A stretch of DNA of 20,181 bases from SVTX01 sp045577415 (GTDB taxonomy: Bacteria; Bacillota; Clostridia; Oscillospirales; CAG-272). The stretch lies in assembly GCA_045577415.1 (NCBI GenBank), contig JAZNII010000059.1, positions 1 to 20,181 of the forward strand, read 5' to 3'. The notes beneath the pieces are model-generated. The model had not been told where the DNA came from. It saw nothing but the letters and a program-made list of their open reading frames with translations, and ran no database searches. Made by a program: the position numbers and the translations under genes. Positions 6,592 to 14,614 of the stretch are shown here, piece after piece. The first letter of the stretch is position 1. Each line of letters begins with the position of its first letter.

Positions 6592-9102
6592 CTATATCTT
6601 TTTTAATTTAGCGTATGTAGCCATAAGCTTTTTCGTTCCTGCTCTATCGAACATGACTTCATAAAGAGTATCCGCGCCCATAGGACTTACCGAAAGCACC
6701 TCGCCGTCACCAAAGGTAAGATGACGCACGCGGTCACCGGGAACAAAGGTCTCTTTTGCACCGACGGAGTTTTTAGCAAATATCGGCTTGTCGTTAGTTT
6801 TGTTAGCTATTGAAGCGCCGTTATTGTTCGAAAATGCCGTCTTTTTTTGAGGCGCGTTTCCAAAAGAAACTGTTGAGGAGGCGTTTTTCTTTGTCTGCTG
6901 ACCGAAAGAAGCTGAATTGTACGAGTAATCGCGGAAATATACCTTTGTCCCGCTATCGTTATTGATCTTTTGAGAGAAGATCGCGCTGCTGCTTTTGTCT
7001 TCCTCGTCTATGTATTCCCTCGGTATCTCTTGCACGAAACGTGAAATGGGATTATACTGGGTCTGACCGTACAAAAGCCTTGATTTTGTATGGAAAATAT
7101 AGATCTGTTCCTTTGCACGCGTCAGAGCGACGTAAGCTAATCGTCTCTCTTCCTCCATATCATCCTCGCTACCAACGGCGGTCTGGATGCTTGGGAATAT
7201 TCCGTCCTCAAATCCCGGGAGGATAACGATAGGAAACTCAAGGCCCTTCGCGCTATGTATGGTCATCAGGACAACTGCGTCGGCGGTGTCGTCGTAACGG
7301 TCAACATCGGCAACGAGAGCGTTTTCCTCAAGAAAACCCATAAGCGTTGGAGCTTCATTATTATTTATATATTCTTGGATACTTGACTTAAATTCATCAA
7401 GGTTGTCAAGCCTGTCCTTTTCCTCCTCGCCTGCGGCTTCAAGCATCGCGCGATAGCCGCTAAGATCAAGAACAGAGTCAAAGAGATCGGTAAGAGACAA
7501 ATGCTCCGCCATTACTGTCAGCTTATTTATAAGCTCGGCAAAGCTTTCAAGTGTTGCGGCGCTACGGGAAAGCGCAGTAAATTGACCTGCTCTTTCGATA
7601 ATATCAAACAAGGAGCAGTTCTGCTCTGCCGCGATCATTGATATAGCCTCAATGGTCTTGTCGCCGATCTTTCTTTTTGGCTCGTTTATAATGCGGAGCA
7701 ATCTTTCTCGGTCGCTATGGTTTGCTATCAGTTGAAGATATGCGACCGCGTCTCTAATTTCCTTTCGGTCAGAGAACCTTACGCCGCCAAGCATTCTGTA
7801 AGGAATTCCGCTCTTTGCGAAGGCGCGTTCAATACTGTTGGACTGAGCGTTTGTTCGGTAGAGGACGGCAAAGTCACGGTATGCTCTGCCTCGGTGAGCC
7901 ACCGCTCTATACACGGTGTCAACTATATCCTTTGCCTCGATATTCTGGTCGTCGAGACGGCGTACTGTGATCTTTTCGCCCCTGTCTCCGGCAGTCCAAA
8001 GTTTCTTCCCCTTTCTGCCCTTGTTGTTTGCGATAACCGCGTTAGCCGCGTCAAGAATAGTACCCGTGGAGCGATAATTCTGTTCAAGCTTGATGACCTT
8101 TGCGTCCTCGAAGTTTTTGTCGAAATCGAGGATATTGCCGATAGTTGCGCCTCTGAATTTATAGATAGACTGATCGTCGTCACCCACGACCATTATGTTT
8201 CTGAATCCGCCCGCCAAAAGCGAGGTGAGTACGAACTGCGCTTCATTAGTATCCTGATACTCGTCTACGCATACGTACTTGAATTTCTTTTTGTAATAAT
8301 TCAATACGTCAGGCTCTTTTTTGAAAAGCTTGACGGTATTCATGATTATATCGTCGAAGTCCATAACGTTGGACTCAAAAAGGGTCTTTTGATATTCGGC
8401 ATATACCCGCGCGATCTTGGACAAACGGAAATCTCCGTTTACTTCCGACGCGTAGCGGTCGGGGGTCATAAGTTTGTCCTTGGCGCGACTTATAGCAGAC
8501 ATAACGCTTTTGATAGGAAACTGCTTTTCATCAAGATTGCAACGCTTCATGGCCGAGCTGACCGCCTTTTTTTGGTCGTCCATATCGTATATGGTAAATC
8601 CGCTTTTGTAGCCAAGCTTGTCGCAGTTTGCGCGGAGTATTCTCATACATACCGAGTGAAAGGTACCTGCCCATATATCATTTGCCACAGTTTCATCGTC
8701 AAGCGCCTTGGCAAGCCTATCCTTGATCTCATTCGCCGCCTTGTTAGTAAAGGTGATAGCCAATACGCGGTAGGGCTGGCACGGATTATATGCAAAATCT
8801 GCCAGCATCTCCTCTGCCAATGAGAGGTCGGAGCTTGCAAGCGCCTCCTCCATTTCGCGAAGATAGTCTTCGTCTGCGTATTCGGGTACGAAATCGGTGT
8901 AATAAGCGTTTCCGTACTTGATTATAAAGACAACTCTTTTAACAAGCACTGTAGTTTTACCGCTTCCCGCTCCCGCTAAAACAAGCAATGGGTCGTTAAC
9001 AGTAAAAACAGCCTCTCGCTGCTTTGCATTGAGGCTTTGATAGCACTTATTGAATAATCTGCGTTTAAGGTCTAAAAATCTTTCGTTAAATTCCATCTTC
9101 AT
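6592..9102 (-). CDS. pcrA: UvrD/PcrA-type ATP-dependent DNA helicase
   Basis: An 836-residue SF1A 3'-5' helicase for nucleotide excision repair, rolling-circle replication and removal of RecA from DNA. Visible motifs: Q-motif region LNAKQREAV (24-32), Walker A GAGSGKT (44-50), motif Ia AITFTNKAANEI (115-126), Walker B DEYQD (280-284), motif III GDDDQSIY (307-314), QNYRS (341-345), and late motifs TIHSAKGLEF and VALTRAKE (about 620-665). The C-terminus has a Ser/Asn-rich linker and a Tudor-like end (GDRVRHLTFGDGEVLSV), as in PcrA. It is longer than the usual roughly 740 residues because of an acidic insertion at about 65-108 and the linker. The start is weak: no clear Shine-Dalgarno precedes ATG 9102 or the Met two codons on. 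It follows the Asn/Gln microprotein gene by 46 nt. Confidence 0.96.
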   Translation of the reverse strand: MKMEFNERFLDLKRRLFNKCYQSLNAKQREAVFTVNDPLLVLAGAGSGKTTVLVKRVVFIIKYGNAYYTDFVPEYADEDYLREMEEALASSDLSLAEEMLADFAYNPCQPYRVLAITFTNKAANEIKDRLAKALDDETVANDIWAGTFHSVCMRILRANCDKLGYKSGFTIYDMDDQKKAVSSAMKRCNLDEKQFPIKSVMSAISRAKDKLMTPDRYASEVNGDFRLSKIARVYAEYQKTLFESNVMDFDDIIMNTVKLFKKEPDVLNYYKKKFKYVCVDEYQDTNEAQFVLTSLLAGGFRNIMVVGDDDQSIYKFRGATIGNILDFDKNFEDAKVIKLEQNYRSTGTILDAANAVIANNKGRKGKKLWTAGDRGEKITVRRLDDQNIEAKDIVDTVYRAVAHRGRAYRDFAVLYRTNAQSNSIERAFAKSGIPYRMLGGVRFSDRKEIRDAVAYLQLIANHSDRERLLRIINEPKRKIGDKTIEAISMIAAEQNCSLFDIIERAGQFTALSRSAATLESFAELINKLTVMAEHLSLTDLFDSVLDLSGYRAMLEAAGEEEKDRLDNLDEFKSSIQEYINNNEAPTLMGFLEENALVADVDRYDDTADAVVLMTIHSAKGLEFPIVILPGFEDGIFPSIQTAVGSEDDMEEERRLAYVALTRAKEQIYIFHTKSRLLYGQTQYNPISRFVQEIPREYIDEEDKSSSAIFSQKINNDSGTKVYFRDYSYNSASFGQQTKKNASSTVSFGNAPQKKTAFSNNNGASIANKTNDKPIFAKNSVGAKETFVPGDRVRHLTFGDGEVLSVSPMGADTLYEVMFDRAGTKKLMATYAKLKKI

Positions 9103-9116
9103 AGTTTATGTAGTAA

Positions 9117-9138
9117 CCGCCACGCCGTAGCGCGGCGG
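9117..9138 (-). other. Very stable UACG-tetraloop hairpin between the N/Q gene and pcrA
   Basis: The minus-strand RNA reads CCGCCGCGC-UACG-GCGUGGCGG: a 9-bp GC stem (one G-U) closed by a C(UACG)G tetraloop, one of the most stable RNA loops known. No U tract follows, so it is not a canonical terminator. It sits 14 nt before the pcrA start and could block or pause ribosomes or protect an RNA end (inference). Confidence 0.75.
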
Positions 9139-9148
9139 CATTTGTGGA

Positions 9149-9373
9149 TTATCTTTCGTTTCTGTTCTGATTGTTGTTCTGCTGATTCTGGTTGTTGTTC
9201 TGAGAATTCTTGCTGTTCTGCTGATTCTGGTTGTTGTTCTGGGAATTCTTGTTGTTCTGCTGATTCTGATTGTTGTTCTGCTGATTCTGATTGTTGTTCT
9301 GAGAATTTCTGCTGTTCTGCTGATTCTGATTGTTGTTCTGAGAATTTCTGCTATTCTGCTGATCGTTCTGCAT
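9149..9373 (-). CDS. Asn/Gln-rich repeat microprotein, function unknown
   Basis: A 74-residue protein made almost wholly of Asn, Gln, Ser and a few Arg/Lys. After MQNDQQ come two units NSRNSQNNNQNQQ, a half unit NNNQNQQ, two more 13-residue units with Lys in place of Arg, and a basic end NNNQNRNER. It is probably genuine: GGAGGG lies 8 nt upstream of ATG (9382-9387), the strongest RBS of its neighbourhood, and the frame is closed by its own stop. There is no signal peptide, membrane segment or Cys, and it should be intrinsically disordered and prion-like in composition. It lies 92 nt after the large membrane-protein gene and 46 nt before pcrA on the same strand. I recognise no family. Confidence 0.7.
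   Translation of the reverse strand: MQNDQQNSRNSQNNNQNQQNSRNSQNNNQNQQNNNQNQQNNKNSQNNNQNQQNSKNSQNNNQNQQNNNQNRNER
9179..9355 (-). repeat. 39-bp in-frame tandem repeats coding N(S/N)(R/K)NSQNNNQNQQ
   Basis: Four 39-bp units are interrupted by one 21-bp half unit. The plus strand shows recurring TGTTCTGCTGATTCTG and TTGTTGTTCTGAGAATT blocks. All length steps are multiples of three, so copy-number changes keep the frame, which is consistent with selection on the protein. Confidence 0.9.
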
Positions 9374-9465
9374 TTTTAATGCCCTCCGTATGGATTTTAG
9401 TTGTACGGGAATATCCCGTTACGGAGTTATTATTGACACTGAACAATAGCAATATTCATTTGCTT

Positions 9466-10887
9466 TTATAACTCCATTCGGTATCTGAATTTTATGGAGT
9501 TAATAATAAATCCTATAAAATACGATGCAACTGTCGCAAATGAAATACTTATGACGATAGCGATTATTGCAGCGTAGTAAAAATACCATTCGCCCGTATT
9601 CTCAAAAGGTTGAGACAGAACGTAATATATGCTTCCTGACGTTGTCAAAGCCGCAAGCGAAAGAGACGAAATTGCACTTGCTGCGAAGCTTCGTTTATGT
9701 TCCTTATATTCTTTATGCTCCTTATTATCGAAAGCGATAGCGATATTCGTGTGCTTTTTATACAGATCCCATAATAAGAGCAACACTGCAAATACGGTCA
9801 GCAGCATCCACACGGAATCAAGAATATTGAAAGAGACTACCCGATAGAATCCCAAGTAAGCCTCAAGGTCCTTTTTGATAGCTTCAGGAGAAAACAACGG
9901 GTCGGAATATAGCGTTGTTGCAAGGTGCTGTGTAACGACGGAAATAATCGTTCCTACGCCCGACATGGTGCATATCGCTATCCATTTTTTACTGTATTTT
10001 CGAAGAAAAATAACCGATACTATCAGGATCAAGTAAAATAATACGTTTGGAATAAGATTTACGTAGTTGGTGTAAAAGTCAATCGAGACAACGAATGCCG
10101 CAAGCATGATGCAAAGCCCTATATTAAGCGCTCGGACGGTGAAGAAATTGGGTCTGTCCTCCATTTCCGATAAGTAAAGCTCGGATAAGCTCTTAATAAA
10201 GGGGGTGTCCTTGCGAACTGAGACGAAATACTTAATTATCTTAATAAGCCAGACGATACCGAAGGGCAGAGCTATAATAAGACCTAAAAATCTGAGAAGA
10301 TTGACGAATTCGTAGGCGGTGTTTGTCGCAAGCGATGTAAATTCAGGTAAAGTTACCGCAAGACAACGCACAACGAGAAAGGTCGCAGTGAGAAAAAAGG
10401 TCTTTTCGGTTATATTTCTCTTGCTTTCTCGGATATACAAGATCTTTTCGCCGTTTTCTTTGTCAATTTTTAGTCTCTTTCGCACTCTTTTTTGATATAC
10501 GAAAATTCCGTCGTGAAGCATACCGAGAGACAAAAGTCCCTCAAATAAGCTTCTGTACGCGGGAATTAATATGATCAGCTCAAAAAATGAAAAGACGAAA
10601 ACAAAGAGCAAAAGCCCCACGGACTGCTCGTCTGTTACAAAATAGCTATCAAGAAGATATATGGCAACAAAACGTAAAAGACTGATAACTATTCCCTTTT
10701 TAAAGCCGCCTACCGCATCGGATATGCGGAAATTAATATCCCCGAGATTGGTCAGAGCTAAGCAGATGATAATATAGCCGATAAAATCGGGCAGCGGATC
10801 TATCAAAGTCAGTCCAGGCTCAAAAAGAAACAGAAAAGCAAAAGGTAGTAAAGAGAAACCGATATTTTTTTTCAGTTTTCCGTTCAA
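9466..10887 (-). CDS. Polytopic membrane protein, function unknown
   Basis: About 473 residues with roughly ten to twelve hydrophobic segments. An N-terminal membrane pair contains FEPGLTLIDPLPDFIGYIIICLALTNL, a signature I associate only with uncharacterised Clostridia membrane proteins. A charged cytoplasmic loop (about 135-165) and a Lys/His/Glu-rich stretch (KEHKEYKEHK, about 395-404) interrupt the membrane parts. Start choice: AAAGGAG lies 8 nt before TTG at 10887. A GTG at 10896 in the same frame overlaps that Shine-Dalgarno and is less likely; it would add MFD. The gene follows the 240-residue membrane-protein gene with almost no gap, so the two are translated together. No enzymatic motif seen. 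Confidence 0.8.
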   Translation of the reverse strand: MNGKLKKNIGFSLLPFAFLFLFEPGLTLIDPLPDFIGYIIICLALTNLGDINFRISDAVGGFKKGIVISLLRFVAIYLLDSYFVTDEQSVGLLLFVFVFSFFELIILIPAYRSLFEGLLSLGMLHDGIFVYQKRVRKRLKIDKENGEKILYIRESKRNITEKTFFLTATFLVVRCLAVTLPEFTSLATNTAYEFVNLLRFLGLIIALPFGIVWLIKIIKYFVSVRKDTPFIKSLSELYLSEMEDRPNFFTVRALNIGLCIMLAAFVVSIDFYTNYVNLIPNVLFYLILIVSVIFLRKYSKKWIAICTMSGVGTIISVVTQHLATTLYSDPLFSPEAIKKDLEAYLGFYRVVSFNILDSVWMLLTVFAVLLLLWDLYKKHTNIAIAFDNKEHKEYKEHKRSFAASAISSLSLAALTTSGSIYYVLSQPFENTGEWYFYYAAIIAIVISISFATVASYFIGFIINSIKFRYRMEL

Positions 10888-10900
10888 ATCAAACACTCCT

Positions 10901-11623
10901 TTATTTTTTCTTTTTCTTTTTTAAATTACGCTTGGCGTTCTTCTTTTTCAGTCTATCCTCGTAGTAGTTCTTCATTTCCTCGATTGCCTTTTCGTCCTTG
11001 GCGTCTCTTATCTCTCTAAACTTATTGACGAAGGCAAATTTGGACTTCTTGTAGGGCATGTCCTCCTGCCCTGCGGGGCAGATCATTGCGTAGCATTTGA
11101 AGATCAAGAAGGTGTTGATAGCGGTGTAGATTATCTGAGCTATCATCAAGATCGTAAGGACGGTCGCTTTGTTTTCATTGTCGAGAGAGGTAATGAGGGG
11201 GGTCAGGGTGATCAACTGAAAGAGATTGAATACTCCCACATATATCATATTGGTATATGCCTTTTGTCTTGTGTCAGGATAATCAACTCGTTTTGAAAGG
11301 TCAGCAATACCGTAAAGCATTGAGATCTCAAAGAAAAGGCATATCGCAAGCTTGACAAAATTTATAATGGTGGAATATACTCCTACGTCTATTGCGGTAA
11401 AGCTTCCCAATGCCCAAGAGGTGGCGGAAAGCAGTGAGCAGATGAAAATGAGAACGTCGCCGATAAGCGCATAAATAAATACGGGATCGTATTTTCTTAA
11501 TTCCTTCAAGCCGAAGAACATAAATACACTTCCAACCAAGAGTCCAGCAAAGATGTAAGGACCAAGCCCCGCAGTTGCCAAGAAAGCAAATATATAACCA
11601 ATCAACAGTAAACCGAAGCCCAT
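10901..11623 (-). CDS. Small polytopic membrane protein with basic tail, function unknown
   Basis: A 240-residue protein with about six membrane segments within residues 1-190, then a cytoplasmic tail rich in Lys/Glu that ends in six Lys. GGAG lies 6-7 nt upstream of the ATG. The stop codon is part of the next gene's Shine-Dalgarno (TAAAGGAG), so translation of the two membrane proteins is probably coupled. It starts 35 nt after secA with no terminator between, so read-through from secA is likely. The polybasic tail could contact RNA, ribosomes or acidic lipids (inference). No family recognised. Confidence 0.8.
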   Translation of the reverse strand: MGFGLLLIGYIFAFLATAGLGPYIFAGLLVGSVFMFFGLKELRKYDPVFIYALIGDVLIFICSLLSATSWALGSFTAIDVGVYSTIINFVKLAICLFFEISMLYGIADLSKRVDYPDTRQKAYTNMIYVGVFNLFQLITLTPLITSLDNENKATVLTILMIAQIIYTAINTFLIFKCYAMICPAGQEDMPYKKSKFAFVNKFREIRDAKDEKAIEEMKNYYEDRLKKKNAKRNLKKKKKK

Positions 11624-11658
11624 TTCGTTCTCCTTTCTGAATAATAGCTAATAATCAA

Positions 11659-14412
11659 TCAATTTCCGCCGTTTGCTCCGCAGCAGTTCTTATACTTTTT
11701 GCCCGAGCCGCAGGGGCAAGGATCGTTTCTTCCCACCTTTTGAGCGGGGTCCTTCTTAACAGTTACTTTCTTAACTGTCTTTTGTGTTGAACCCTCAAAG
11801 CCTGCGGTCAGGGGATTTGCCACCTGAACTCTCTGTATCTGTTGCTGAGGTCTCGGCATGACCGCAAGGATCATACGAACGGTCTTGTCGCGTATCTCGG
11901 CGATCATATTGTCAAACATATCGCCGCCGGTGATCCTGTATTCTGTGATAGGATCGCGGTGTGCGTACGCCTGAAGATTTATCATTCCCTTGAGATCGTC
12001 CATGGCGTCGATATGCTCCATCCACGCCAAGTCTACGTTCTTCAAGAGGATAGAACGCTGAATTTCAAGGTATACTTCTTTACCGAAAAGCTGTTCCTTT
12101 TCATTGTAAAGCTCAAGAGCGCGAGACGAGAGCATATCCTCAATATCGGAGGCTTTTAGCTTTTTAAGCTCTTCCTCGGAGTAATTAAAGTCGTTTTCAG
12201 AGCAGACGTAGGAAAGGTCTGCGCGAAGCGCGTCAAGGCTCCAATTTTCTGCAAGCTCGTCGCTTGTGTGTACCGAAACGCAATCTCTGATAGTGGAAAC
12301 TATCATCTTCTTGATGGTATCCTCGATACTATCACCACCGTCAAGAACGTCGCCTCTCTGCTTATAGATGATAGTTCTCTGCTGATTCATAACGTCGTCG
12401 TAAGCCAAGACGTATTTACGGCGCTTGAAGTTGTTATCCTCGATCTTCTTTTGCGCGCCTTCGATCGAGTTTGAGAGCATACGGGCGTCGATAGCGGTGT
12501 TTTCGTCAAGTCCCATTCTGTCAACGAGACCTGCTATTCTTTCCGAGCCAAAGAGACGCATAAGATCGTCCTCAAGCGAGAGATAGAATCTCGATTCACC
12601 GGGGTCGCCCTGACGTCCCGATCGTCCACGAAGCTGATTGTCAATACGGCGGCTTTCGTGTCGCTCTGTGCCGAGGATGAACAAGCCACCTGCCGCTCTG
12701 ACCTTCTCCGCCTCGGGCGCTATCTCTTTTTTATATTTTTCGTAAAGCTCGGCGAAAAGCTTTCTTGCCTCGATAAGCTCCTCATTGTCGGTATTGGATG
12801 TTCCGTTTGCCTCGGCGATCAGTTCGTCGGGAATCTCTCTTGAACGCATCTCCTGCTTCGCGAGAAATTCAGGGTTGCCGCCAAGCATAATATCGGTACC
12901 GCGTCCCGCCATATTGGTAGAGATAGTTACCGCACCAAGCTTACCCGCCTGAGCGACTATTTCGGCTTCCTTTGCGTGGAATTTAGCGTTGAGGACTGTG
13001 TGCTTGATGCCCGCGTTCATAAGTCTGCGGGAAAGCTCCTCGGATTTATCGATGGAAACAGTACCGACCAGCACTGGCTGTCCCTTTGCGTGACATTCCT
13101 TTATCTGCTCGATGACTGCGTTATATTTGCCGTTAACCGTCTTATAGACCGCATCGGGGTGATCGACACGGATCATCGGCTTATTGGTGGGGACCTCAAC
13201 TACGTCAAGGTAGTAGATCTCCTTAAATTCCTCCTGCTCGGTCAAAGCCGTTCCCGTCATACCCGAAAGCTTTTTATACATTCTGAAGTAATTCTGGAAG
13301 GTAATGGTAGCAAGAGTTTTGTTCTCTTTTTCGATCTTGACGCCCTCTTTTGCCTCGATAGCCTGATGGAGACCGTCCGAGTAGCGTCTGCCGGGCATCA
13401 TACGTCCCGTAAACTCGTCAACGATAATAACGCCCTTGTCGGTTACGACGTATTGCTGATCTCGGAACATAGTGCCGTGCGCCTTGATCGCCTGATTGAC
13501 GTAATGCATAAGGTCAGCGTTCTCGGAGTCGGTGAAATTCTCAACGCCGAAGAATGCCTCAGCCTTTTTCGCTCCCTTGGGAGTAAGGATCGCGTTTCTT
13601 GCCTTTTCATCAACTATATAGTCGGCATCGTACTCGTCCTGCTCAATCTTTGCGTCGATCTCTTTGTTGACCAGCTTGCGAAGCGAACGGGCAAAACGGT
13701 CTGCCTTTTCATACATATCGGTAGGTTCGTCGCCTGCGCCCGAAATAATGAGAGGGGTTCTTGCCTCGTCCACGAGTATCGAGTCAACCTCGTCCACGAT
13801 AGCAAAGGCGTGACCTCTTTGAACCATTCTCTCCTTGTAGACAACCATGTTGTCACGGAGGTAGTCAAAGCCAAACTCGTTGTTGGTACCGTAGGTTATG
13901 TCAGCCGCGTAAGCCGCATGTTTTTCGTTGTTGGACATTCCGTGGACAACAAGCCCCGTGGTAAGTCCCATAAAGCCGTACACTCTGCCCATCTCCTCAC
14001 TGTCACGGCGAGCAAGGTAGTCGTTAACTGTAACGATATGGACGCCGTTGCCCGAGAGACCGTTAAGATATGCGGGCAGGGTGGCAACAAGCGTTTTACC
14101 CTCACCGGTCTTCATCTCGGCAATTCTTCCCTGATGGAGTATGATACCGCCCAAAAGCTGGACGTGGAAGGGGCGCTTTCCGAGAACTCTGTCGTCCGCC
14201 TCGCGTATTGCCGCGAATGCGTCGGGGAGAATATCGTCAAGGGTTTCACCGTTTGCAAGTCTCGCTTTGAGCGCGGGAGTAACCGCTTTAAGCTCCTCGT
14301 CGGTCATATTTGAGTATTTGGGAGCGAGGTTTTCTATCTCTGCGGCAATCTTTTCAAGCTTTTTTATCTGTCGGCTGCTATAAGTACCGAAAATCTTTTC
14401 TGCAAGTCCCAT
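11659..14412 (-). CDS. secA: Preprotein translocase ATPase SecA
   Basis: A 917-residue motor of the Sec pathway that drives preproteins through SecYEG. Seen: QLLGGIILHQGRIAEMKTGEGKTL with Walker A GEGKT (103-107), DEVD Walker B (207-210), the preprotein cross-linking domain, helicase-like second nucleotide-binding fold (STNMAGRGTDIMLGG, GTERHESRRIDNQLRGRSGRQGDPG), the helical scaffold/wing, and a zinc-binding end at residues 899-911 (C-x-C then C-C), which binds SecB or ribosomes in other bacteria. Length is normal. ATG 14412 is chosen because the family begins M-G-L-x-x-K-I-F-G and AAAGGA lies upstream. An in-frame ATG at 14484 would add 24 residues. It is the first gene of a minus-strand chain. 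Confidence 0.98.
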   Translation of the reverse strand: MGLAEKIFGTYSSRQIKKLEKIAAEIENLAPKYSNMTDEELKAVTPALKARLANGETLDDILPDAFAAIREADDRVLGKRPFHVQLLGGIILHQGRIAEMKTGEGKTLVATLPAYLNGLSGNGVHIVTVNDYLARRDSEEMGRVYGFMGLTTGLVVHGMSNNEKHAAYAADITYGTNNEFGFDYLRDNMVVYKERMVQRGHAFAIVDEVDSILVDEARTPLIISGAGDEPTDMYEKADRFARSLRKLVNKEIDAKIEQDEYDADYIVDEKARNAILTPKGAKKAEAFFGVENFTDSENADLMHYVNQAIKAHGTMFRDQQYVVTDKGVIIVDEFTGRMMPGRRYSDGLHQAIEAKEGVKIEKENKTLATITFQNYFRMYKKLSGMTGTALTEQEEFKEIYYLDVVEVPTNKPMIRVDHPDAVYKTVNGKYNAVIEQIKECHAKGQPVLVGTVSIDKSEELSRRLMNAGIKHTVLNAKFHAKEAEIVAQAGKLGAVTISTNMAGRGTDIMLGGNPEFLAKQEMRSREIPDELIAEANGTSNTDNEELIEARKLFAELYEKYKKEIAPEAEKVRAAGGLFILGTERHESRRIDNQLRGRSGRQGDPGESRFYLSLEDDLMRLFGSERIAGLVDRMGLDENTAIDARMLSNSIEGAQKKIEDNNFKRRKYVLAYDDVMNQQRTIIYKQRGDVLDGGDSIEDTIKKMIVSTIRDCVSVHTSDELAENWSLDALRADLSYVCSENDFNYSEEELKKLKASDIEDMLSSRALELYNEKEQLFGKEVYLEIQRSILLKNVDLAWMEHIDAMDDLKGMINLQAYAHRDPITEYRITGGDMFDNMIAEIRDKTVRMILAVMPRPQQQIQRVQVANPLTAGFEGSTQKTVKKVTVKKDPAQKVGRNDPCPCGSGKKYKNCCGANGGN

Positions 14413-14460
14413 TATTAAGGATCCTTTCAAGTGAATAATATAGTTTTCGCGCAAAACTCC

Positions 14461-14482
14461 GCGTAGTTGCGCGCAATTACGC
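14461..14482. promoter_or_regulatory. 22-bp near-perfect palindrome at the secA transcription start
   Basis: GCGTAGTTGCGCGCAATTACGC is an inverted repeat with one mismatched pair, centred on GCGC. It begins about 6 nt inside the predicted secA transcript and ends well before the RBS. It could be a repressor operator or a 5' RNA hairpin; no known regulator motif is recognised. Confidence 0.55.
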
Positions 14483-14494
14483 ATTATAAATTAT

Positions 14495-14523
14495 ATTATA
14501 CAATACTTTTTAATTTAAAGCAA
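14495..14523 (-). promoter_or_regulatory. Promoter of secA
   Basis: On the minus strand TTGCTT (14523-14518), a 17-bp spacer and TATAAT (14500-14495). The -35 is a partial match, the -10 perfect. The predicted start is near 14488. Confidence 0.75.
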
Positions 14524-14551
14524 CCGCTATTTGTAAATTTTCGTAAAACAC

Positions 14552-14580
14552 TTGAAAATTTGACGGCTTTGCTATATAAT
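14552..14580 (+). promoter_or_regulatory. Promoter of trmL-mnmA
   Basis: TTGAAA (14552-14557), a 17-bp spacer and TATAAT (14575-14580). The predicted start near 14587 leaves a leader of about 28 nt. It is back-to-back with the secA promoter. Confidence 0.8.
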
Positions 14581-14614
14581 TGTTTATATAATTCTAAATT
14601 ACGGAGATGACCGA

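Noticed and set aside
6566..6594. Second inverted repeat overlapping the pcrA stop as a terminator
   Set aside because: The 8-bp stem has a 13-nt loop and, on the minus strand, no following T run.
7717..8823. Long plus-strand frame (368 codons) opposite pcrA
   Set aside because: It is antisense to the conserved helicase motifs and has no ribosome binding site or family signature.
9179..9355. CRISPR-like appearance of the short repeats
   Set aside because: Units are contiguous, with no unique spacers, and are in-frame coding repeats of 39 and 21 bp.
9142..9471. Plus-strand Cys-rich frame of 109 codons across the N/Q repeats
   Set aside because: It begins with TTG, has no Shine-Dalgarno, and is the antisense reading of the N/Q repeats, whose minus-strand frame has an excellent RBS.
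10916..10922. A-AAA-AAG slippery heptamer in the lysine tail of the 240-residue membrane protein
   Set aside because: A -1 shift would run only ten more codons before TGA and would not fuse with the next gene. The A-rich run is explained by consecutive Lys codons.
12976..14313. Long plus-strand frame (445 codons) opposite secA
   Set aside because: It is fully antisense to conserved SecA sequence, with no RBS or recognisable domain.
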